A stretch of 64,000 bases of DNA from Brachypterus glaber. Its lineage: Eukaryota; Arthropoda; Insecta; Coleoptera; Kateretidae. Position 1 is the stretch's first letter. Every line of letters starts with the position of its first letter. Below the pieces are notes generated by a model. That model was not told where the DNA came from. It worked only from the letters and a program-made list of their open reading frames with translations, and did no database searches. This document shows positions 11,186 through 21,887 of the stretch, piece by piece. The position numbers were made by a program, and so were the translations under genes. The stretch covers positions 8,917,916 through 8,981,915 of the forward strand of contig OY294045.1 in the NCBI GenBank assembly GCA_958510825.1, in the 5' to 3' direction.

Positions 11186-12099
11186 TTTTTGGTAAGATTT
11201 TTTTTTAACAAATTTTGATGAATATTCTTTGAACACTATATTAACCCCCTCAAAAAAATTAAAAAAATAGTCAAATTAAGAATTTTATGAGATTAAAGAT
11301 GATTTATAATACGACCCCTTCCTTCCATTAAAATAAAAAGCTAAGCTCCCCTGTCCACGATTTATAAACTAAACAAGTTTGTTCCAAAGGATAGTTGCAC
11401 TGTAAATTTGCAGTACCGTCTAACCCACATTGTGAGATGACAGTCAATTAGTGAACTTTTTCCCTAATAACTTTTAAAGGTTTTGACTAAAACAATTAAA
11501 ATTAAGCATTTGTTTCACGTGTTGTGTGGTTAGACGGTTATTGCAAAACACAGTCAAGTTTATATTGTCCCATTTAATTTGTCCGAATGTGAAGTAAATA
11601 TATCAACTCTTTCAAAAGATAAGAAGAGGGGGTGACTTTTGAACTGCACGCGTGCACAATATTTAATTTTACAGGAGAAGAACAATAGAGAAAAAACATT
11701 ATTTTCAAGGTACATATTAATAAATGAAAGCAAATATATTTATTTTGTAAGATAATTTTTGATTAATTTATTATATTTTTTCGCAAAATAGTTACTTTGA
11801 CGCAAATTTGGCAATGAAAAGTAATTTTATATAAATATAATATTTTTAATTTATTAATAATAAATACAGAAAAACTGACAGAACAATGAAAATCCGTTTT
11901 AAATTTACACATTATGTAAAACGTGCAAATATGGTTTATATGGTTTAATTTTAAGGCAGAAGATTATTTGATTTTTAAAAATTTTGATTTAAAATATTAT
12001 TTAGCCTTAGTTTCAACTTTTAAAGGGAGAAAAGAAGAAAAACACTACAAAAAGGTACATGCAAAGGGTGAAATTTTTATTCATTTACAAAATTTTCAG
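11186..12099. other. Unassigned spacer
   Basis: AT-rich, with no frame, repeat block or RNA-like fold strong enough to name. Confidence 0.5.
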
Positions 12100-12290
12100 T
12101 AGTAATATCATAAGTGCATGTTGAATTATCGATAATTTTTTTACTGTATTAAAAAAAATATTTTGCTTGGTCGCAGGTCGAGGAATTTTGACGAAAAATG
12201 CACGAAACAATTTCCTTAAGCAAAATGTTTTTTTTTATATACAGTAAAAAAAATGATGTATAATTTAACATGCACGAATTGTATTTTGAA
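12100..12290. mobile_element. Hairpin MITE
   Basis: GTGCATGTTGAATTATCGAT and TTTTTTACTGTA on the left pair with TACAGTAAAAAAAATGATG and AATTTAACATGCAC on the right. TATTTTGCTT/AAGCAAAATG extend the stem inward to about 12165 and 12220. No open frame is present. Confidence 0.6.
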
Positions 12291-13906
12291 AGACTATTTC
12301 ACAAACAAAATAATGAAGTATATAATTTTACCATGATTAATGTTGTTTCATATTTAAATTAAAAATTTATGAACTCAACAACAATATTACTTTACAACTA
12401 TAATTAAAAATTTAAATCACAAATTTTCCGCGCTTTTTAAAACCACGATGTTCACTTGTTCGCGAATGTTGCCAAGTCCAAACTTTGCTTAAGGGATATT
12501 TTATGCTTGAGATTATTCCAATAAAATAGTTGTTATCATATGTTTTAGCATTTCAATAAAGATCATTGCTGTTTTTGTTTAAAAAGTTTAGTTTTCAACT
12601 AAAAATAAATAAAACAACGGGTGTTTCCACCCGTAAAAAACAATTTGCGATCGGTTTATAATAAAGTTTAACAACGCTGTACTGGTACCAACGCAGTCTT
12701 TTGATGTTTTGATTTCTGTCATTTAAAAGAAGTAAATTATTTACTTCTTTACTGTAAATATATTTTTAATAAATAAGTGTTTAAATTAGTTTTGAGTGGC
12801 TTGTTTTTAATACCAAGCAAAGTAATCTGTTGATATACTTTGTAGATCCGAGTACTTTTGTTGATATACTTTGATACCAAGGTTCAATTAAATAAATAAA
12901 ATTTATGAATATCAGTGATTTAAAGCTTTTGAGATGTAAAGTGCATAAAGTGCATAAAACGAACATTAGGCCATTGGGAATATACTGTGCTGATGATCCC
13001 AAATAAGGTTGAAACAGTGCTGTACACGGTTTTCCCTCTAATGTTCAATGTCCAACATGCCACGAAATACCTAACTCATAAAATATAATATCTGAAATTA
13101 ATTAGGGTTTATACCTAGGATGTTTTGGTAATAAAATAAGGATTTATATTGCTTATCAATAAACATAAATCAACTAAAGGTAAGTTTCACAAATTAAAAA
13201 CACATTTTGCTAAAATATAACATTTATTAAGATTTCCGTAACTGTCAATTTCTTGTTTCCATAGTAACCAAGTGATAATTGCACTTGTGCAAAAATTATC
13301 TGATTCATTTTGATTCGATTGGTCAAGAAACTAAAAATTCAAGGTTTTGATTGGCCTATATATTGTTTGTGAAATAGTAATTTAAATTTACAAAATACTA
13401 CTATAAATAAACAGGAAGAATTATTTTATTTAAAAAAGGTATAATACCTTTGGGTATTTTAATATAGAGATAATAAAAAATTTTTTGAATAGTTTATTAA
13501 AAAAAATATATCATAAAACTTTTTCCATAAAGACAAAAAATTGGATTTGATGCGAAAATAATTTTAAAAGAAAAATTGTTAGTGACAGAAAAAAAAATTA
13601 GAAAAAAATCAAGTCAAATGAACTCATGACTAAATTAGTTTTCGAACTATAATACAGTAACACCAATTCGGATCACAGAGGAGAGGCAGGGGGTTCTTGC
13701 CCCCTAGTTTTCAGAAAAAATATATATACATATATAAACCTTTATAAATGTTATTATTAATAAGTTTAGAATGGGTCGAAGGGGCTATGACTTTCATGTC
13801 CCTTTATCTTTAGGTATGGTGGAGTTTTTGGTGAAATTCTTTGCCTCCCCTTAACAAAATCTGAAATGGCGCTCCTGAGGTTATCCAGTTCATAAGGCAC
13901 CAGGGT
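12291..13906. other. Unassigned spacer
   Basis: Only chance frames occur. A small perfect hairpin, AAGAAGTAAAT/ATTTACTTCTT, sits at 12727-12749. The 67-codon minus frame at 13766-13969 runs into the next hairpin element and is not treated as a gene. Confidence 0.5.
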
Positions 13907-14029
13907 CTCTATTCTTGACCATTCGCAAACATAATTCGCATACGCAGTTGCTATGGTACAACCAATCACATATTAGCTATCGTAGCAACAGCGTATGCGA
14001 ATTATTTTTGAGAATGATCAATAATAGAG
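13907..14029. mobile_element. Hairpin MITE (123 bp)
   Basis: CTCTATT, GACCATT, ATAATTCGCATACGC and GTTGCTA at the left are matched in order by TAGCAAC, GCGTATGCGAATTAT, AATGATC and AATAGAG at the right. The loop includes ACCAATCACATATTAGC. Confidence 0.65.
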
Positions 14030-14282
14030 CTGCAGGCCAATTTCTTTTTTGCCGACACTGAGGATTCGTTACCGTATACTGTAACTATAGTAAATACTGA
14101 ACGGTTTTGCCTATTTGGATCCCAGGCAAAAACTTTTAGTAACTAAAATTTTTCTTTCTTAAAAATTTCAGTTATATTATAGACAAATTACCTTATAATC
14201 TAATTCTAATAATAATAAATTAATAAAATATATCTAGGATTGTATTTAGATCTGTTTTCCTATCACAAGTAGGCAATGGAGA

Positions 14283-14552
14283 TTAAGGAGAGGCTGGCAG
14301 AACATATATTAAATCATAACCATAAACTAAAACTCCATAAACATAAGCTACTATAACATTATTTGTTCCAATTTCCACTATATTGTCACATACATTAATT
14401 AATGCATCACATGGGGCATTGGGATCATCATTAATAATAACTAGACCATCTGCTTTCAGGGCACTCTCAGAAGCACTAATAGGGTTCGATGTTGCCATAT
14501 TTATAGCTGCTATAAAACTTAAAACTAATATAAAACTGTTTAACCGTATCAT
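14283..14552 (-). CDS. Small secreted two-cysteine peptide, paralogue A
   Basis: An intact 89-residue intronless frame runs from ATG at 14552 to TAA at 14283. Residues 1-22 are a signal peptide (basic start, hydrophobic FILVLSFIAAI core, small residues at the likely cut), so the product should be secreted. An acidic spacer leads to CDALINVCDN at 48-57, then VEIGTNN, and the tail is hydrophobic and tyrosine-rich. Its paralogue at 17082-17360 shares signal-peptide style, CX6C core and VExGT[DN]N. The context before ATG is AAA, favourable in insects, and a TATAAAG box lies about 60 bases upstream. A two-cysteine peptide could form one disulfide. Function unknown; I do not recognise the family. 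Conservation between the copies is the main evidence that it is real. Confidence 0.75.
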   Translation of the reverse strand: MIRLNSFILVLSFIAAINMATSNPISASESALKADGLVIINDDPNAPCDALINVCDNIVEIGTNNVIVAYVYGVLVYGYDLIYVLPASP

Positions 14553-14612
14553 TTTGATAATTACTTATTTTAAAGGTCTATGTTATACGAATAGAAATGT
14601 ATGTTTTTTAGA

Positions 14613-14621
14613 CTTTATATA
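14613..14621 (-). promoter_or_regulatory. TATA box of peptide gene A
   Basis: On the minus strand this reads TATATAAAG, 61 bases before the ATG at 14552. With initiation about 30 bases downstream the leader would be about 30-40 nt, typical of compact insect effector or cuticle genes. No initiator motif stands out. Confidence 0.55.
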
Positions 14622-14788
14622 GGTAGTTTTAAGCAATATTATTTTTTGAAATAAAATATGCAGATTACTAAAATGCATAAATACTAAACAATAATATTTT
14701 TGAAATGACAAATTCTGATTACTACAATCCATAAGCTTGTTTATTGATTTTATCGAATACGTGTACTTAGACTGTATTGCATTATTAA

Positions 14789-14898
14789 CCCCTTCGCCAC
14801 AATATCCACAGTTGGATATTTGACTATTGGATTTTCCATATACATTTTAATCTGGTGTGGAGACCTGTACCTTGAAAACCCGGCTGGAGCGGAAGGGG
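14789..14898. mobile_element. piggyBac-type MITE (110 bp, TTAA-flanked)
   Basis: TTAA at 14785-14788 and 14899-14902 flanks CCCCTTCGCC on the left and GGAAGGGG on the right, with further pairing inside. Exact TTAA targets and C/G-rich short ends are the signature of piggyBac-superfamily derivatives. It lies about 170 bp upstream of peptide gene A's TATA box. Confidence 0.65.
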
Positions 14899-14902
14899 TT
14901 AA

Positions 14903-15767
14903 TGTCACATAGAAAAATCCCAACAAATAATGTGAATTTTACCTAAATAACTGGAACCGCTACCATTCATGAGTTGTTATTACGTAAATCTCACTTATTA
15001 TATAACTTTATGGTGGTAAATATAATTAAATATATTTTTCTTTGTAACAGAATAGTAAATTCTACCAAGAATATTACTTTTAACATTTTTTTACTCAGTA
15101 GGAATTATAAAGTTGCCTTAACTACGTAATTACCCAATAAAATGACCACCAGGGTTATATTATTAAAATGTTCCAAAAGATACGTCGCTGCATCCATAAA
15201 AAGTTACCATAATCTTACTTTACGTTTTTAAAACTTTATACATTATTATTAATAATTTATTAAACAGTAACAGATATTTTTTTAACCGACTTCCAAAAAG
15301 GAGGAGGTTATCAATTCGACGTGTGACTTTTTTTTTAATGTTTGTTCCTGCATAACTTTGGAACGAATGAACGGAAGTTGATGAGACTTAAAGAGGGCAT
15401 TCATGAGGTGGTCCCGTTTTAATTTGACGCTCGGATAATGCCGGGTAAGCCGGATAATTAAGATCATTTTAACGCAATTTCACTTAAAAACGGCTTAATT
15501 TGGTTCTACTACCAGCCAAATTTTTAAAGAAATTTTGGATAACTCGGATAAGCCGGATAACTTGATTAAGGGGTCACTTAAATATTACGGCACACTGAAA
15601 ATATTTTAAATGCCGCTAAACTTGATTCTCTGGACCTGTAATGTTAAAATACCAAGAGAAAATATTACTTTTATTTTTTAGAAATTTATCTATCTATTTA
15701 TCTATAATGACGTCACAACGCACTAAAAAAGTATTTTTTTTTTAAATGTTTTTTTGCAAAAAATAAG
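14903..15767. other. Spacer with a common insect repeat phrase
   Basis: At 15284-15318 is AACCGACTTCCAAAAAGGAG followed by GAGGTTATCAATTCG, a phrase I know as very frequent in insect, notably lepidopteran, repeats. ATAAGCCGGATAA-like phrases follow at 15440 and 15555. No gene is supported. The 61-codon minus frame here is a reading of the repeat. Confidence 0.5.
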
Positions 15768-15988
15768 TGGGATATGTTTGTCCCAGTTTAAAATATTATG
15801 TGACGCTGCACAAACAAACCCAGTTAGTGTGTCAAATTAAAAAAAAAATAAAAAAATCAGATTCCTATGTAAAAAACTTTTCTGCATAACAATCCGACAA
15901 AAAATTAAATTCGTTAATTTGAAACACTAACTGGGGTTCTTTGTGCAGGGTCACATATAGTGTTTTAAAGCTGCACAAATATATCCCA
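15768..15988. mobile_element. Foldback MITE (221 bp)
   Basis: TGGGATATGTTTG and, further in, GTGACGCTGCACAAA and CCCAGTTAGTGTGTCAAATT pair with AATTTGAAACACTAACTGGG, TTTGTGCAGGGTCAC and ATATATCCCA on the right. No coding frame is present. Confidence 0.65.
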
Positions 15989-16033
15989 TTTGTAAACCAT
16001 AGTTAAGTATTGATATCAGTTGATATCAAGTGA

Positions 16034-16462
16034 GGGCTATAAAATTATATCTATCCAGAAGGTTGTATAAGAACATAAAACATAAGAATGCGATGCCGTA
16101 ATTGGCTTATAAGATACATGGCCGCACATCAAGTCATGTATCATGTACTATAGTATATTTAACTTTAAAATGCAGTAAGTGTAAACAAACGCACGTGACA
16201 ACAACGGATTTAGTGACAGGGTAGGACTCAAAACAAAATATTTCTATATAATGGTCCATGCAATGCATTGTACGCTTCATCGCAAGTGCTCACTTACTGA
16301 CCTGTTTAATTTTCTACATCCCTACTCTCGCAACATTCGAGTGTTTTAACCAATGAAACCACGCGCCAGCTGCCGCTTGCGCCATTCTTTTATTTACCTT
16401 TACTGAATCTTGAAGTTGAATATACTATATGTTGTTATGCGAGCTTGTGGATAGGCCCTTAA
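16034..16462. mobile_element. CTATCCAGAAG hairpin MITE interrupted by a second element
   Basis: The left arm (CTATCCAGAAGG, then AAGAACATAAAACATAAGAA and GCCGTAATTGGCTTA) matches the left half of the intact MITE at 17557-17702. The right end, TATGCGAGCTTGTGGATAGGCCCTTAA, closes it at 16462. Between them, about 16150-16430, lies a segment with its own inverted ends (ATAGTATATTTAACTT against the complement ATAGTATATTCAACTT). This suggests a nested insertion of about 280 bp. Confidence 0.6.
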
Positions 16463-16530
16463 CGATTGTGTAAAATGGACCTCGCCAATTCGCTTACGAG
16501 TTAAAGACTGTTTACAAGCATGAAGGTTTA

Positions 16531-16783
16531 AAAAATACCTTTATCCAATACATACAGATAATGAGACAATTACCAGCTTTATTTTAAATAGATAAACTCA
16601 ATAATAACCCCAGCGTGGCTTTTACTTTATTGAGTGGATAATTATTTATTTTACCCACTCAACTGTCACTTGTCAAATTATTTTCTTGTAAATGTCATTA
16701 AAATTTTTAATAAAAATATGAATTTCTAAGCTATTTATTGGATAAAACCTTGTATGGCACTCATGGGTAAACCGATATTGCCC
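16531..16783 (+). repeat. Dispersed repeat, inverted partner at 36143
   Basis: The segment from ATACCTTTATCCAATACATA to GGTAAACCGATATTGCCC is over 90% identical by eye to the reverse complement of 36143-36395. The upstream phrase TGTTTACAAGC.TGAAGGTTTA also appears at 55178-55201, so the element extends left to about 16485. No frame is convincing. Confidence 0.7.
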
Positions 16784-16987
16784 ACTAGTACCATAAATAA
16801 CTATTATTGGAAATAGTGTAACTTACTCCTTAAATTTTTGTAAAGCAAAAAATTAAAAGTATAATAACAGAGGTAATATTTTGCAATTGTTTTTTAATTT
16901 ATTTATTTTTTTCCAATAATAACAAAAAAATACATGTGATAAAACAATTGTTTTAATCGAAATTTCCTAATTTGTTGTTGTAAATTA

Positions 16988-16996
16988 TATATAAAT
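16988..16996 (+). promoter_or_regulatory. TATA-like box of peptide gene B
   Basis: TATATAAAT lies about 90 bases before the ATG at 17082. The expected start site falls near 17020-17032, where ATTCTAATCATAGT lies, giving a leader of about 50-60 nt. The surrounding AT richness lowers certainty. Confidence 0.4.
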
Positions 16997-17081
16997 ATTT
17001 AACGGTTTTACATTTATTTATATTCTAATCATAGTCGCTCAAGAGAGTAAATTATATTAATTATAATTAATAATTATTAAA

Positions 17082-17360
17082 ATGTTCCACCTAAAAATTA
17101 CTATTGCTGTTTTGGTTGTAGTTGCTGCAGTCAACATCGCTTCAGTTAGTGCTGACATTATTGAAAAAAATGACGTTGAGAAAGAGCTTCTTTTTGGAGA
17201 CTCTGGCAGCGACGACCCTCTTATTTGTGACGGAATAATTAACACATGTGAAAATGATGTAGAAGCAGGAACAGATAATGAAGTATTTGCGATTGCACCT
17301 GCAGCCATAGCATCTCGAGTCCAAGTGATCCTTGCACCAGTGACACTAATATCAGCTTAA
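17082..17360 (+). CDS. Small secreted two-cysteine peptide, paralogue B
   Basis: An intact 92-residue intronless frame with TAA at 17358-17360. Residues 1-24 form a signal peptide (FHLKITIAVLVVVAAVNIA, small residues SVSA before the probable cut). An acidic segment (about 25-47, many D/E) precedes CDGIINTCEN at 49-58 and VEAGTDN. The alanine/valine-rich tail is hydrophobic like that of paralogue A. The pattern C-D-x-[LI]-I-N-x-C-[DE]-N-x-V-E-x-G-T-[ND]-N is shared between copies, implying purifying selection on the core. ATG is preceded by AAA. Divergent from gene A, with 2.5 kb of MITEs between them, so they are probably controlled separately. No AATAAA follows closely; AATATA at 17442 is a possible variant signal. 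Function unknown. Confidence 0.8.
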   Translation: MFHLKITIAVLVVVAAVNIASVSADIIEKNDVEKELLFGDSGSDDPLICDGIINTCENDVEAGTDNEVFAIAPAAIASRVQVILAPVTLISA

Positions 17361-17556
17361 ACTAGTTTTATTATACTTCATATTTTATCAAATGTAAATT
17401 TGTTTCTGTAAATGCATATAAAAACCTTAATCAGTATTTGTAATATATTTCATAAGGAAAATTAAAAATTAGTATTTATAAAAAAAAAACTACACGATTT
17501 TTTCCTAACCATTTCCTTTTCATTCGCTTCATCTATAGAGAGATACTAAACATTAA

Positions 17557-17702
17557 GGCCTATCCAGAAGCTTGCATAAGAACATAAAACATAAGAATAC
17601 GGTGCCGTGATTGGCTTACAAGATACATGGCAGCACATCAAGCCAATCACGGCATCGCATTGTTATGTATTACGTTCTTATGCGAGCCTGTGGATATGCC
17701 CT
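17557..17702. mobile_element. TAA-flanked hairpin MITE
   Basis: TAA lies at 17554-17556 and 17703-17705. The arms GGCCTATCCAGAAGCTTGCA and TAAGAACATAAAACATAAGA pair with the right arm, and GCCGTGATTGGCTT pairs with AAGCCAATCACGGC. TWA targets with GGCC-type ends fit PIF/Harbinger-derived MITEs. It is the intact relative of the interrupted copy at 16034. Confidence 0.7.
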
Positions 17703-17819
17703 TAAGTAGAGCTTTAGTTGATCCTTTTTTATATTTCGTTTAATTATATTTATCGAAAACAAGTCGTGAAGATATATAATGCCACGCATTCCATTATATA
17801 CTATTCACAGTAAGGAGTC

Positions 17820-17970
17820 GTCCATAAAATACGTTACGGAATTTGACCAAATTCAGACACTTCATACCCCGTTTCTCGCGTTATTAAAGGCTGAAGAGAT
17901 TTTATATTTGGCTACCCCCCCTTACATTAGGGGTAGCCAAAATATGAAATAGCGCGAGAAACGGGGTATT
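17820..17970. mobile_element. Hairpin repeat with ACCCCGTTTCTCGCG arms
   Basis: ATACCCCGTTTCTCGCG at 17865 and CGCGAGAAACGGGGTAT ending 17968 are exact complements. TTTGGCTACCCC/GGGGTAGCCAAA forms the inner stem. The preceding phrase GTCGTCCATAAAATACGTTA is a frequent insect repeat end. Confidence 0.6.
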
Positions 17971-18292
17971 AATAATACCTAAAAAAAATCAAAAAACAAC
18001 AAAAAATAAATAAGATTTTTTTTTGACGGAAATCATATTAGGATATAAAACGTCGAGAAACGTAAAAAGAGCAATATTTTTTTTTCGAATTTTTTTTACT
18101 AACGCAAGACTTTCCTTGGGGAAAGTAAATATATAATAATAATAATAATAATACGTTTATTTCCATAAGACAGAGTATCGGATAAGGTCAAAAATAAATT
18201 AATTTACATAAATAAGTAAATAAATAACATCAATTTTAGGACAATCTTACATTTAAAAACAAGTAAATATTTTAACACATCTAAAAAAAAAT

Positions 18293-18508
18293 CTAATTCC
18301 AATCAATATTTAAAAACTCTTCCAATGAATAGAAGGGATGCGATTTAAAAAAGTTTTTTGCATCGGATTTAAATCGTTTGAAGCCGTCTATGTTTCTTAG
18401 ACACACTGGAAGTTTGTTAAACAGTCTAATGGACGTCATAGTTGGCCCATTTCTAACTTGAACATAATTGTAAGCAGGGACATTGTAACGATATAAATCG
18501 TCACTTTG
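18293..18508 (-). pseudogene. LINE reverse transcriptase C-terminal end
   Basis: A 71-codon frame ends at TAG 18293. Its motif RLFNKLPVCLRNIDGFKRFK followed by SDAKNFFKSHPFYS is the familiar C-terminal block of jockey/CR1-like LINE proteins (consensus yNkLPxxIR...FKkxlKxyL). Upstream the frame is closed at about 18528. It continues the gene fragment at 20603-21117. Confidence 0.75.
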
Positions 18509-18520
18509 TAATATAGCAAG

Positions 18521-20602
18521 GGTTAATTAAACTATTCGTTTACTTACGTTATAATTTATGTTTATTTTGTATATAAATAGTTACGTACGTACAGAACTAT
18601 TTTGTATCTGGGACTATTTTGTAGCAGGAACTGAATTCTAACCATATGAGTCTCTATTCCATAGTTCTACCTGAAAATAACATAAAGAAAACATAATTAG
18701 AATATGATTTTTAATAATAAAGAATCATATGACTTATTTCTTTATAATGCATTTGTCTATGGACTTACCTGGTTTTTATATGTTTCAGAGTCTATTGAGG
18801 GTTGGATTTCACTGGCTTTCATCTGTAGCTTGTCTCTCCTGGAAAGTTTCGTATGCTTATTCCTTCGGGATAATCTAGAATTTGTTGAAAATAGTTTGCT
18901 GGAACTGCTCACTTCAGATTCAGTATTTTGTTTATACTTAGTTCACAGGACACTTAGTATTCTGTTCGTATTTTTATTAGTTTTGCTGATAAACAATAAG
19001 TATTGTTTATATTTGTTTCTTAGAGTAATATTTTGAGGTTAGATATCACTAATACGGCTTTATTAGGAAATATTCTTTTAATTAGTTATTATTTTTGGTG
19101 TAGTTTCCGTTACCTTTATTAGGAATCCTATACGAGAAAACTGTAGTTGATAATGACTTGCATAGATGTCGCTAATAGTTCAGAAATAGGATTTTATTTA
19201 CCTGAAGGGTTCATACCGGTTAATAAGGTCGATTTTCGTTCTTCTTGAAGCAACCTTGATACAAAATGGTGATGTTGTACTGACGAGTGTTTATTTTCTG
19301 TAATCATCGAAGTAATCCTTCATGTATTTTTATTTAAAGTTAGTGAAAATGAATATTTAAACAATGCGGAAGATATTGTAACTGTTATTTTCTACAATTA
19401 CGCATTTATAAGGTTTCGATGGACATCGAAGACTTAGTATGACATGTAAGTTAAGTTTTTCTGTTTCTTAGAATATTTCTAAGATATAATTATTGTTTTA
19501 GCACCATTAAGCACCATTAACCACCATTAAGCACCATTAATTAAGCACCATTAACCACCATTAATTACCATTTCTATACCATTAATATGGAATTACATTA
19601 ATTTAAGTTGAAGTTTATTTTGGTATATTTGATATACAAGTTCTCCGCATGGAGTGATGTTCTGTTGGAACATGGTTCTGTAATTTTCGGCATAGATAAA
19701 TTCTATGTAACCGTCTAGCAGACAATTTTATATTGGACATAATTTTCAAAAGTATATTTTATCCCGGACAACATTTTCAATAATACATTTTATCCTGGAA
19801 GATGATTTTTCCAAAGTAGATGGGACAGCCTATATTTTTTTCTTTCATTTGAGAAATGAATTCATCAGCATAGGGGAGACTTGTACAGATGGAGACGATG
19901 GAATTCATACCTCATGGATTTTGCAGAAACCAGCTAAGTACTCATTCTGAAAACTTTTGAAAGCAATATTTCATATTTTTAAATTCTTTTATTTCAATAT
20001 TCTTATAACTGTAAACTTTATCAGATCTGATATAGTATTGTTTAATACTATATGCCCTTCTGGCTTTTGTTCATTTTTAGGTACTTATTTTTTTTAAAAC
20101 ATTTAATCTCATTTATTAATTATTAAATATCATACTTTTGATTAAATGATTTCTAATTTAAGCATGACTTTTATACACTGCAAGAAATGATTGCTGTTTA
20201 CATACATTTCTTGGTGCTTGCTGAACTTCATGTTTTCTTTATACATTTAAGTCGAATGATTTCTGAATTTAGTAATTTTTATTAAGATTTCTTTAATTAT
20301 ATCTTAATATAATTACACATATTTTTTATATATATTAATACATTACTTGATGTGCCTTCATTAAGTTTATTTATAATAAATTTCTCAAATGAATTATCTT
20401 ATTTTATTTAAGGGTTATATTTTCTCAAACTGAAAAGCTTAAGTATTTACACTAGGTTGTTACTTACCTAAAGGAGTAAAAGCTAAAGTAACTGGCGCCC
20501 CCAACAACATTAATCAATTCTTTCTATTTTTCCCTTGCCCATACCCATTGCTCCGCTGTCAAAACTAGCCGTTGGCAGTGAACGTATTAATTACGGTACA
20601 AC
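18521..20602. mobile_element. 2.08-kb insertion inside the LINE, type unknown
   Basis: The 10-bp direct repeat ATATAGCAAG lies at 18511-18520 and 20603-20612, exactly where the LINE coding region is split, so 18521-20602 looks inserted. It contains a 110-codon plus frame at 18704 (hydrophobic, T-rich, probably chance), a 31-codon ATG frame at 19153 and an ACCATTAAGC minisatellite at 19500. TGGCGCCCCCAAC, which resembles a retroviral-type primer-binding site, lies at 20493. The right edge has TTAATACGTTCACTGCC on the complement, like the MITE ends at 59201. A 10-bp duplication would suit Mutator. The identity is unresolved. Confidence 0.5.
19500..19575. repeat. ACCATTAAGC minisatellite
   Basis: About seven imperfect units of ACCATTA-AGC or ACCATTA-ACC occur in a row. 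This is a short local array inside the LINE-splitting insertion. Confidence 0.8.
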
Positions 20603-21117
20603 ATATAGCAAGTTCCCACTCCTGGTACTGTAATTGTTTACATCACCAAAAGTAGAAAAATCACCAATGTTCCTTTTTACATGTAGTATACACTGAAATA
20701 TATACATACTATAAAGTGTCATTATGCAATTTTCAGTAAAAACGGGCTTGCAAGATTCATTCATGCGCAATTTAAACATAAAACGAATTATTCGTTTTTG
20801 CATAATAAAATTTTTTTCTACATTTGTACTATTCCCCCAGCACAGTAGACCATATGAAAGTAAGGAATTAATACAACCATAATAGTAAAAAGAGTTGGCA
20901 TACTTACAGAATTTCGCAACTGGAGTATACAGAAACCCTTGGTAGCAAGTTTTTTCAATATTCCATCAGTGTGAGGACCCCAATTTAGAGTTGAGTCTAC
21001 AGAGACACCCAGAAATTGGCAGACGTCATTCTGCACGATAGTACTTGCATCTGATCTTGCCAAAATACTGAAATCTTGTTGAACTCTAATTGGGTGAAAA
21101 AGAACCAGATTTGTCAA
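20603..21117 (-). pseudogene. LINE reverse transcriptase, post-polymerase region with frameshift
   Basis: Read on the minus strand from 21117. FLGVSVDSTLNWGPH followed by KKLATKGFCILQLR is the conserved KFLGvxiDxxLxWxxH block after the RT catalytic core. A stop and frame change near 20818 follow VYCAGGI. The next frame has QKRIIRFMFKL, SCKPVF and IMTLYSMYIFQ, the usual LINE succession (QKraiRii, SCRxxF, ILTlxxlYI). The catalytic YxDD core is absent. Its first part is duplicated at 21429-21575. Confidence 0.8.
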
Positions 21118-21887
21118 TCAAACAACAATATTTTTTGAAGATAGTAAAAAAAATCAGTTAATTTTGCGTTGATACGGCTTTTCCTACCATTTTAATTCGT
21201 TAATGATGTACGAGTTAAAAGCATTAAATAGCACGGGCACACAAAACAAAAAAAAATGTCGAGTGCGGCAGACCAGACTGGTCAATTCTTACGTATTTTG
21301 CGTCGATGAATCTGAATCCGAGGTCAGAATTTAAAAGTTCAAATTGGCGGATTCAATATGGCGGATTAGATTTTTAAAGTTGCTCAGATTTTCTTGAAAC
21401 TTGGTATTCGGGGGTTTTTGGGGTAGCTGTGAGGACCCCAATTTAGAGTTGAGTCTACAGAGACACCCAGAAATTGGCAGACGTCATTCTGCACGATAGT
21501 ACTTGCATCTGATCCTGCCAAAATACTAAAATCTTGTTGAACTCTAATTGGGTGAAAAAGAACCAGATTTGTCAATCAAACAACAATATTTTTTGAAGAT
21601 AGTAAAAAAAATCAGTTAATTTTGCGTTGATACGGCTTTTCCTACCATTTTAATTCGTTAATGATGTACGAGTTAAAAGCATTAAATAGCACGGGCACAC
21701 AAAACAAAAAAAAAATGTCGAGTGCGGCAGACCAGACTGGTCAATTCTTACGTATTTTGCGTCGATGAATCTGAATCCGAGGTCAGAATTTAAAAGTTCA
21801 AATTGGCGGATTCAATATGGCGGATTAGATTTTTAAAGTTGCTCAGATTTTCTTGAAACTTGGTACTCGGGGGTTTTTGGGGTAGCT
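20971..21887. repeat. Recent tandem duplication, two units of ~458 bp
   Basis: The unit starting GTGAGGACCCCAATTTAGAG runs 20971-21428 and again 21429-21887. Only about four differences were seen (two transitions, one A-run length change, one C/T change). Each unit combines a LINE fragment with the left arm of the GGCGGATT foldback. The near identity implies a young duplication, or an assembly artefact. Confidence 0.85.

Larger units (their letters stand above)
18129..21117 (-). mobile_element. 5'-truncated jockey/CR1-type LINE, minus strand, interrupted
   Basis: The 3' end of a non-LTR retrotransposon is on the minus strand. Its tail is (TAA)n at 18132-18152, preceded on that strand by AATAAA. 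Protein-coding remains of the post-RT region lie at 18293-18508 and 20603-21117. They are in the same orientation and expected order but separated by about 2.1 kb flanked by 10-bp repeats. The 5' part is missing beyond 21117, typical of LINE truncation. The clade is inferred from the look of the C-terminal region only. Confidence 0.75.

Noticed and set aside
13766..13969. 67-codon minus frame
   Set aside because: Its N-terminal third is the arm of the hairpin MITE at 13907-14029, and there is no homology or promoter sign.
18704..19036. 110-codon plus frame rich in F, L and Y
   Set aside because: Composition follows the T-rich strand, there is no recognisable domain or signal, and it lies in an insertion of unknown type. 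Kept only as a note.
20493..20506. LTR-retrotransposon primer-binding site (TGGCGCCCCCAAC)
   Set aside because: No LTR pair, no TG...CA limits and no gag/pol. The flanking duplication is 10 bp, not the usual 4-6 bp.
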